A stretch of DNA of 8,892 nucleotides. Origin: Pyrinomonadaceae bacterium (GTDB lineage Bacteria > Acidobacteriota > Blastocatellia > Pyrinomonadales > Pyrinomonadaceae). Positions 1-5,080 of this stretch are shown piece by piece (position 1 is the stretch's first letter; every line of letters begins with the position of its first letter). The translations under genes and the position numbers were made by a program. The stretch lies in the NCBI GenBank assembly GCA_013813825.1, contig JACCRA010000281.1:1-8892 (forward strand). The letters are read 5' to 3'. Below the pieces are notes generated by a model that worked only from the letters and a program-made list of their open reading frames with translations, did no database searches and was not told the origin of the DNA.

Positions 1-4
1 GTCC

Positions 5-59
5 GTCACTGTCCCGACCTTGAAGGGGTCGCACCGCACGATGCGATCCCTTCAGTGAC
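5..59. repeat. Long imperfect hairpin downstream of the transporter gene
   Basis: Two nested pairings are visible. An outer 7-bp perfect stem pairs 5-11 (GTCACTG) with 53-59 (CAGTGAC). An inner 11-bp stem pairs 23-33 with 42-52 around an 8-nt loop; ten of its pairs are Watson-Crick and one is a G-T wobble on the plus strand. The left side has an 11-nt bulge (12-22). It begins about 15 nt beyond the stop codon of the transporter gene, where a terminator would be expected. The T-run that an intrinsic terminator needs on the minus strand would lie off the window edge and cannot be seen. It could instead be a dispersed palindromic repeat. Confidence 0.5.
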
Positions 60-73
60 CCGTCAAATAACTT

Positions 74-1027
74 CTAACGGCTTAACGCATCCGGTCGCTC
101 GGAGACTTCCTCGATCACGCGGCTCCGCTGTCGCAGAGTGACGATGGCAACGCCAGCAAAGATTAAGAGCGCTGCCAACCACGTCCGCGAGTTTATTTGC
201 TCGCCGAGCAGCAACGGCGCGAGCGCTAGCGCGAACAGTGGTTGCAGATAAATATAAATTGCCACCGTGCTCGGCGCGACGCGACCGAGCGCCCAGGCGT
301 TGAGGTAATAAGCGCCGACGGTCGGGAACAAAATGATGTAAAGCACCGCGAGCCAGATCATCGCTCCGACATCGAGCAACGGCGTGCGAGCGAGATACCA
401 GCCCCCGAAAGGGACGGCCATGATGCTGCCGAAGACGAACACCCAAGTGATAACGGTCAGCGCGCCGTAGCGCCTGATTAAGTCTTGCGAGATCGCGAGG
501 TAAGCGGCATAGCAGATGGTGTTCGCGATCAACAGAATGTTTCCGAGCATCGTTGTGCGCGAGAAATTCGCGGCCAGCGGATCAACCAGATAGATGACGC
601 CGGCGGCGGCCAGAGACATCCCCAACAGATGGCGCAATGCAGGTCGCTCATTGCCGAGTAGAAAACTGACGAGCAACGTGAAGATCGGGATCGTGGTGCC
701 GAGCAGCGTGGCGTTGATGACGGTCGAGAGGGCGAGTCCCTTGACGTAGAGGAACTGATTGAGCACGACGCCAAGCAGGCTAAACAAGGCGAGTCGGAGA
801 TAGTCGGAATTGCGTTCGATGGGACGGTGGCCGGTTACGCGCAACAACAGCACGAAGGCGATGGTCGCTCCGGCGATTCGCAACGCAACCAGTCCGGTGC
901 TGGGCAGCACGCGCAAGACGAGTTTGCCGGCGATGGGCCACGTCCCGAAGAAGAGTTGCACCGCGACGAGCGCCAAGTGCGGGGCGACGCCGACGCCGCC
1001 ACGAGACGTGGGCGCGGACTGTGTCAT
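74..1027 (-). CDS. EamA/DMT-superfamily membrane transporter (RhaT/YdcZ-like permease)
   Basis: This is a 317-residue integral inner-membrane protein of the drug/metabolite transporter superfamily. About ten hydrophobic segments can be read, near residues 17-36, 43-63, 77-97, 104-124, 133-149, 160-180, 190-210, 222-245, 254-274 and 281-298. They fall into two halves, each an EamA repeat: the first half ends near the acidic ERPALRHLLGMSLAAAGV stretch and the second near GEQINSRTWLAALLIFAGVA, the usual loop-plus-last-helix signature of each repeat. Its length is normal for the family. The substrate cannot be told from sequence; relatives export amino acids, metabolites or drugs. The ATG at 1025-1027 is the first good start, with only a weak Shine-Dalgarno. 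It begins 37 nt after the pdhC stop on the same strand with no terminator seen between them, so co-transcription with pdh is possible. The C-terminus is short, charged and cytoplasmic-looking. Confidence 0.9.
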   Translation of the reverse strand: MTQSAPTSRGGVGVAPHLALVAVQLFFGTWPIAGKLVLRVLPSTGLVALRIAGATIAFVLLLRVTGHRPIERNSDYLRLALFSLLGVVLNQFLYVKGLALSTVINATLLGTTIPIFTLLVSFLLGNERPALRHLLGMSLAAAGVIYLVDPLAANFSRTTMLGNILLIANTICYAAYLAISQDLIRRYGALTVITWVFVFGSIMAVPFGGWYLARTPLLDVGAMIWLAVLYIILFPTVGAYYLNAWALGRVAPSTVAIYIYLQPLFALALAPLLLGEQINSRTWLAALLIFAGVAIVTLRQRSRVIEEVSERPDALSR

Positions 1028-1064
1028 TGTTTGAACACCACTGCTGCTGTGCCGTCCCGTCCCA

Positions 1065-2549
1065 TCAGATCATTAGAAGCAGCGGGTTCTCTAAAATCTT
1101 TTTGAAAGTTTGCAGGAATTGCGCGCCGGTCGCCCCATCGATCACGCGATGATCGCAGGACATCGTGACGCGCATCATCTGCCGCACCATGACCTCGCCT
1201 TCGCGAACAACTGGCTTCGGCTGCACCGCGCCGATTGCCAGTATGGCAGCTTCGGGCGGGTTGATGACGGCCGTGAACTCGTCGATGCCCAGCATGCCGA
1301 GGTTACTGATCGAGAAAGTCGCGCCGGTGTATTCGTTCGGTTGAAGTTTACGATTCCGCGCCCGCTCAGCCAGTTCGCGAACTTCGCGGCTGATCCGGCC
1401 CACTGCCTTTTGATCCGCCCCACGGATGATCGGCGTAATCAATCCGTCTTCAATCGCGACGGCCACGCCGATGTCGGCGCGCTCGTAGTAGCGCACGGCC
1501 TTCTCTTGAAATGAGGCATTGACCTGCGGATGTTGGATGAGGGCGACGGCGGCGACTTTGACGATGATGTCGTTGAAGCTGATCTTCGTCTCTTTATCCA
1601 ACTCGTTGAGTGAGCGGCGCAACTCGGCCGTGCGATCCATTTCGATCTCGGTGGTGAGAAAGAAATGAGGTACGGGACCAATGGAAGAAGTCAGCCGGCG
1701 GGCGATGGTGCTCCGCATCGTCGTCAGCGGCTCGTCGCGATAGGCGGACGCTCCTTCGATCTCCGGTTGTTGCGGCGGCGCGGGCTGCGCGATTGGCTGC
1801 GCTGCTTGTGCCTGTGCGGCGGGCGGCGGCGCGGGCGCTTCCGCCAGCGGTTGTTGAGCCGTCTGTTGCTGTGCTTGTGCCTGATTGCTGATTGCGGTTT
1901 CGATGTCGCGTTTGACGATGCGTCCGCCGGGGCCTGATCCGGCGAGCGTCTGAAGGTTGATGCCCGCTTCGGCGGCCATGCGGGCGGCGATGGGCGAAAC
2001 GATCAAACGACCGTCGCCGCGCTGGCCGTTGCCGGAAGGCTGCGCGGCGGGAACGGCGGAGGCCACAGCGGACGTCGGGGGCGGCGCGGGCGGCTGTCCT
2101 GCGGCTCCGGCCTCCGGCTCCGCGCCCACATCACTTGTCAGCGGCGCGCCCTGAATCGTGGCCTGCGTACGCGCTCCATCGGCAACGATCTTCGCCAATT
2201 CTTGCTGCGCGCCGTATTGCCCGCTTTCGACGTTCTCTTCAATGGATTTTTTATTCTCAGCTCCGGCCGCGCCGGATTCCGCCTTCGAGATGAGATCGGC
2301 GATGTCCTCGTCCGGCTCGCCGATGATCGCGATGACTTGGCCGAGTGGCACCGTCTGGCCCGCCGGCACGAGAATCTTTCGCAGCACGCCGGTCGTCAGC
2401 GCCTGCGCTTCCATCGTGGCCTTGTCTGTGTCGATCTCGGCGAGCGGTTCGCCCACGCTCACGCTCTCGCCCTCGTTCTTCAACCACCGCGAAAGCTGTC
2501 CCTCTTCCATCGTCGGCGAGAGCTTCGGCATCACCACCTGCGTTGCCAT
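1065..2549 (-). CDS. pdhC: Pyruvate dehydrogenase E2, dihydrolipoamide acetyltransferase
   Basis: The 494-residue E2 core of the pyruvate dehydrogenase complex transfers the acetyl group from lipoamide to CoA. Domains in order: one N-terminal lipoyl domain (about 1-80) with the lipoylated lysine in IDTDKATMEA (K43); a long linker (about 95-180), partly Ala/Pro-rich; the peripheral-subunit (E1/E3) binding domain (about 181-220, RLIVSPIAARMAAEAGI then GSGPGGRIVKRDIE); a second Ala/Pro/Gln-rich linker (about 222-262); and the catalytic domain (about 272-494). The active-site motif DHRVIDG is present with H467 and D471. Having a single lipoyl domain is usual for many bacteria. The ATG at 2547-2549 is preceded by GAGG at a suitable spacing (2558-2561), which fixes the start. 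It follows pdhB by 78 nt containing an inverted repeat. The pdhA-pdhB context argues for pyruvate rather than branched-chain 2-oxoacids as substrate. Confidence 0.95.
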   Translation of the reverse strand: MATQVVMPKLSPTMEEGQLSRWLKNEGESVSVGEPLAEIDTDKATMEAQALTTGVLRKILVPAGQTVPLGQVIAIIGEPDEDIADLISKAESGAAGAENKKSIEENVESGQYGAQQELAKIVADGARTQATIQGAPLTSDVGAEPEAGAAGQPPAPPPTSAVASAVPAAQPSGNGQRGDGRLIVSPIAARMAAEAGINLQTLAGSGPGGRIVKRDIETAISNQAQAQQQTAQQPLAEAPAPPPAAQAQAAQPIAQPAPPQQPEIEGASAYRDEPLTTMRSTIARRLTSSIGPVPHFFLTTEIEMDRTAELRRSLNELDKETKISFNDIIVKVAAVALIQHPQVNASFQEKAVRYYERADIGVAVAIEDGLITPIIRGADQKAVGRISREVRELAERARNRKLQPNEYTGATFSISNLGMLGIDEFTAVINPPEAAILAIGAVQPKPVVREGEVMVRQMMRVTMSCDHRVIDGATGAQFLQTFKKILENPLLLMI

Positions 2550-2557
2550 TCGTTTGT

Positions 2558-2561
2558 CCTC
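2558..2561 (-). promoter_or_regulatory. Ribosome binding site of pdhC
   Basis: On the minus strand GAGG lies 8 nt before the ATG at 2549. It supports that ATG as the E2 start and separates the start from the heptamer inverted repeat, whose nearest arm begins at about 2566. Confidence 0.7.
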
Positions 2562-2565
2562 AAAT

Positions 2566-2622
2566 AGTCAGTAGTCAGTGGTCAGTAAAAGCATTGATTT
2601 GGTTGAGTACTGACCGCTGACT
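2566..2622. repeat. Heptanucleotide inverted repeat between pdhB and pdhC
   Basis: On the plus strand the left arm reads three consecutive heptamers, AGTCAGT, AGTCAGT and GGTCAGT (2566-2586). The right arm, read on the minus strand from 2622, gives AGTCAGC then GGTCAGT. The core arms 2573-2587 and 2608-2622 pair at 14 of 15 positions, the remaining one being T-G on the plus strand, around a 20-nt loop. There is no T-run after it on the minus strand, so it does not look like an intrinsic terminator. It fills most of the 78-nt gap, lying between the pdhB stop (2628-2630) and the pdhC ribosome binding site. Similar short tandem heptamers are known between genes in cyanobacteria and other phyla; membership of a specific named family is not shown. 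Confidence 0.8.
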
Positions 2623-2627
2623 TCTTG

Positions 2628-3611
2628 TTAATCTAGATACGAAACTTCGCGGACGGCGGCGACCATGCGGGCGACATCGGGGAGCGCGAGCTTTTCCAGA
2701 TTCCGGGCGTAGGGCATCGGGGCGTCAACACCGGAAAGTCTTTTAACGGGAGCGTCCAGATAGTCGAAGGCGCGTTCCATAATCTGCGCGCTGATTTCGG
2801 CTCCAACGCCGCAAAACGGGTGCGACTCTTCGGCGATAACGACGCGGTTAGTTTTCTTCACCGAATTGATGATCGTCTCGATGTCCAGCGGGCGGATCGT
2901 GCGTGGATCGACCACTTCACAAGAGATGCCTTGTTGCTCCAACTCTTCGGCGGCCTTGAGTGCAATCGGAACCATCAGCGACCGCGCGACGATGGTGGCG
3001 TCCGTGCCCTCGCGCTTCACGTCGGCGACGCCGAGGGGGATAGTAAAGTCGGCTTCATCCGGCACTTCGCCCTTGCTGCCATACATGCGCTCCTGCTCGA
3101 TGAAGATCACCGGATCGTCGTCGCGGATCGCGCTCTTCAATAAACCTTTGGCGTCGGCCGCCGTCGCGGGCATCACAACTTTGACGCCGGGGAAATGAGC
3201 GAACCACGATTCGAGCGCCTGCGAGTGCTGCGAGGAAACTTGGTAAGCCGAGCCGCCGGGGCCGCGGAAAACGATGGGCACTTTGTACTGCCCGCCAGAC
3301 ATGTAGAGCATCTTGGCGGCCGAGTTGATAATCTGATCCGTGGCGAGGATCGAGAAATTGAAAGTCATGAATTCGATGACTGGCCGCAAGCCGACCATCG
3401 CCGCGCCCACTCCCAACCCGGCGAAACCAAGTTCCGTGATCGGCGAGTCGATGACGCGCTTCTCGCCGAACTCTTCCAGCAACCCTTTAGAAACTTTATA
3501 AGCGCCCTGATAGGCTGCCACTTCCTCGCCCATCAAAAAAACATTCTCGTCACGGCGCATCTCTTCCCGCATGGCTTGGTTGAGTGCCTCGCGGATCGTG
3601 ATTACTGCCAT
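2628..3611 (-). CDS. pdhB: Pyruvate dehydrogenase E1 component, beta subunit
   Basis: The 327-residue beta subunit of the thiamine-diphosphate-dependent E1 heterotetramer, with PdhA, decarboxylates pyruvate and reductively acetylates the E2 lipoyl group. The N-terminal pyrimidine-binding domain spans about 4-180: DSPITELGFAGLGVGAAM carries the conserved glutamate (E60) that activates the cofactor, followed by FMTFNFSILATDQIINSAAK and the FRGPGG...SSQHSQ segment with a conserved histidine (H129). The C-terminal transketolase-type domain spans about 200-320 (CEVVDPRTIRPLD, then VVIAEESHPFCGVGAEI). The signatures are clearly of the PdhB type, not the branched-chain type. The start chosen is the ATG at 3609-3611, which has a strong GGAGG 7 nt upstream. 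An in-frame TTG at 3648-3650 would add 13 residues encoded mostly by repeat DNA and is rejected. Confidence 0.96.
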   Translation of the reverse strand: MAVITIREALNQAMREEMRRDENVFLMGEEVAAYQGAYKVSKGLLEEFGEKRVIDSPITELGFAGLGVGAAMVGLRPVIEFMTFNFSILATDQIINSAAKMLYMSGGQYKVPIVFRGPGGSAYQVSSQHSQALESWFAHFPGVKVVMPATAADAKGLLKSAIRDDDPVIFIEQERMYGSKGEVPDEADFTIPLGVADVKREGTDATIVARSLMVPIALKAAEELEQQGISCEVVDPRTIRPLDIETIINSVKKTNRVVIAEESHPFCGVGAEISAQIMERAFDYLDAPVKRLSGVDAPMPYARNLEKLALPDVARMVAAVREVSYLD

Positions 3612-3618
3612 CAATAAA

Positions 3619-3623
3619 CCTCC
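3619..3623 (-). promoter_or_regulatory. Ribosome binding site of pdhB
   Basis: On the minus strand GGAGG lies 7 nt before the ATG at 3611 and decides the start codon. The heptamer inverted repeat ends at 3625, one base from this site, so folding of the repeat could influence ribosome access. Confidence 0.85.
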
Positions 3624-3624
3624 G

Positions 3625-3695
3625 AATAGTAAGCGGTGAGCGGTGAGCAATGAGCAGTCAAAACCAAGACTCTTTACTGCTTACTGCTCACTATT
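3625..3695. repeat. Heptanucleotide inverted repeat joining the pdhA 3' end and the pdhB ribosome binding site
   Basis: The plus strand shows four tandem heptamers at 3631-3658: AAGCGGT, GAGCGGT, GAGCAAT and GAGCAGT. The opposite arm, read on the minus strand from 3695, gives AATAGT, GAGCAGT, AAGCAGT and a degenerate AAAGAGT. Arms 3625-3647 and 3673-3695 align over 23 positions with 17 Watson-Crick pairs and five G-T wobbles on the plus strand. The right arm lies inside pdhA: it encodes the last residues (NSEQ) and the TAA stop. The left arm ends next to the pdhB GGAGG. The heptamer resembles the GGTCAGT unit of the pdhB-pdhC gap but is not identical to it. Confidence 0.8.
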
Positions 3696-4850
3696 AACAA
3701 TTGGGTTGGCGTAAACGTGCGCGAATAATTCTTCGGGCGCGGGCTCGGGGCTGCTGTCGGCGAATTGGGCGGAGCGTTCCACCTCATCTTTGACACGAGC
3801 CTCGATGCTGGCATTCTCTTCGTCGGTCAGCATATTTTGCGTCTTCAAATTTTCGCGGAAGAGTTTGATCGGATCACGCTCCTGAAATTTTTCGATTTCG
3901 GAACGGGTGCGGTAATTGCCGGGGTCCGACATTGAATGACCCATAAACCGATAGGTGCGAATTTCCAGCAACGTCGGAAGCGATTCTTGACGGGCACGCG
4001 CGACGGCGCGCTCAGTCGCGGCACGCACGGCCAGCACGTCCATGCCATCGACGAACTCGGAGGCCACGTCGTAAGCGCAAGCCTTCTCCGAAACATTTTG
4101 GAGAGACATCGCGCGTTGCAGCGAAGTGCCCATGCCGTACTGGTTGTTTTCGCAAATGTAAACGCACGGCAGTTTCCACAGTTGTGCCATGTTCAGCGAT
4201 TCGTGAAACGCTCCTTGATTGACGGCGGCCTCGCCGAAATAACAGAGCGTCGCGCGATCAGTGCCTTGATACTTGGACGCAAAAGCGACGCCGGTGCCCA
4301 GTGGAATCTGCCCGCCGACGATGCCGTGGCCGCCGAGATAATTAACGTCGCGATCAAAGAGATGCATCGAGCCGCCTTTGCCCGCCGAGCAGCCGCCCGC
4401 CCGCCCGTAAAGCTCGGCCATCACTTCGTCGGCCGGGATGCCTTTGGCAATCGCATGGCCGTGATCGCGATAGCTGGTGATTACGTAATCGTCCGGGCGT
4501 AAGGCCGAGATCGAGCCGACGGCGACGGCCTCCTGCCCGATATACAAGTGGCAGAAGCCGCCGATCTTTCCGAGCGTGTAAGCTTCGGCCGCTTTCTCCT
4601 CGAAGCGGCGGATCAGCACCATTTGATAGAGCAGGTGATGGAGCGTCTCCTTATTCAAGGCGTGGATTTCTTCACGCTGCTTCTGCTGCCGTTGTTCGTG
4701 CTCGATCCGCAGTTCGCTGGGAGCGGCGGCAAGGGGAGTAGTCGTAGTGTCTTGCTCTTCCGTCTCGATGGCGGTCGTGGCGGTGGCGGCGGCAGTGGAG
4801 TCTTCGGTCATATCACGCGGTCGCATCGGTGTCACTTTGAGGTCGCTCAT
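3681..4850 (-). CDS. pdhA: Pyruvate dehydrogenase E1 component, alpha subunit
   Basis: The alpha subunit of E1 binds the diphosphate end of thiamine diphosphate with Mg2+ and acts with PdhB. From the ATG at 4850 it has 389 residues; an in-frame TTG at 4907 would give 408. Numbering from that TTG, the first 75 residues are low-complexity (Ala/Thr-rich, then a charged Gln/Glu/Lys-rich stretch) and the conserved domain starts near 86. Visible family motifs are GFCHLYIGQEAVAVG (117-131), TSYRDHGHAIAKG (144-156), GRAGGCSAGKGGSMH (168-182), ENNQYGMGT (253-261) and the loop GHSMSDPGNYRTRSE (323-337). The usual GDG of the cofactor motif reads GEA here (225-227). No Shine-Dalgarno supports any of the possible starts (TTG 4907, ATG 4850, 4826, 4811), so the N-terminus is uncertain. 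The last residues and stop are encoded by a repeat arm. pdhB follows after 69 nt. Confidence 0.94.
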   Translation of the reverse strand: MSDLKVTPMRPRDMTEDSTAAATATTAIETEEQDTTTTPLAAAPSELRIEHEQRQQKQREEIHALNKETLHHLLYQMVLIRRFEEKAAEAYTLGKIGGFCHLYIGQEAVAVGSISALRPDDYVITSYRDHGHAIAKGIPADEVMAELYGRAGGCSAGKGGSMHLFDRDVNYLGGHGIVGGQIPLGTGVAFASKYQGTDRATLCYFGEAAVNQGAFHESLNMAQLWKLPCVYICENNQYGMGTSLQRAMSLQNVSEKACAYDVASEFVDGMDVLAVRAATERAVARARQESLPTLLEIRTYRFMGHSMSDPGNYRTRSEIEKFQERDPIKLFRENLKTQNMLTDEENASIEARVKDEVERSAQFADSSPEPAPEELFAHVYANPIVNSEQ

Positions 4851-4963
4851 GGCAATCAGTTTGGGCAAGTGCTGCCCGCGAGTCCCGGCAGATGGCCGAA
4901 CGCACAAACTTCGGCGTCCGGGAGCGAAGCAAAAACTTGCACTAAAGGGTGATAACGCGCGCG

Positions 4964-4993
4964 ATTATACGCGACATGCGAGGCTGCGCGCAA
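4964..4993 (-). promoter_or_regulatory. Predicted sigma-70-type promoter of the pdh operon
   Basis: On the minus strand a perfect TATAAT (4964-4969) stands 18 nt after TTGCGC (4988-4993; three of six match to TTGACA). Transcription would start near 4957, giving a leader of roughly 105 nt to the ATG at 4850. The leader contains a small GC-rich stem (4863-4867 with 4873-4877) about 12 nt before that ATG. The promoter lies just downstream of the terminator at 5011-5051, as expected for an independently transcribed pdh operon. Confidence 0.6.
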
Positions 4994-5010
4994 AAGGGTG
5001 GGAAATGAGG

Positions 5011-5051
5011 AAGAAATGAAAAAAGAAACGCATTGCCAAAATTGCAATGCG
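5011..5051 (-). terminator. Intrinsic terminator of the HD-GYP/GGDEF gene
   Basis: On the minus strand a perfect 8-bp stem (5044-5051 with 5029-5036, CGCATTGC and its complement) encloses a 7-nt loop and is followed at once by a T-rich run (TTTCTTTTTT, 5019-5028). It begins 29 nt after the stop codon at 5081-5083. It should end transcription of the c-di-GMP gene before the pdh promoter. Confidence 0.88.
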
Positions 5052-5080
5052 CCTCGAAGGGTTAATATGTTGAGCGGAAA

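Noticed and set aside
2566..2622. Inverted repeat as a terminator between pdhB and pdhC
   Set aside because: No T-run follows it on the minus strand, and pdhC needs the same transcript unless a hidden promoter exists.
3612..3650. Longer PdhB starting at TTG 3650
   Set aside because: The added residues are encoded largely by the heptamer repeat, and a strong GGAGG fixes the ATG at 3611 instead.
2566..3695. Heptamer arrays as a CRISPR array
   Set aside because: The units are only 7 nt, contiguous and inverted; there are no spacers of constant length and no cas genes.
3936..4502. 188-residue plus-strand open frame antisense to pdhA
   Set aside because: It is a shadow of a strongly conserved gene, with no recognisable motif.
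4851..4907. PdhA start at TTG 4907
   Set aside because: It has a weak start codon and no ribosome binding site. It is not excluded, but the ATG at 4850 is preferred.
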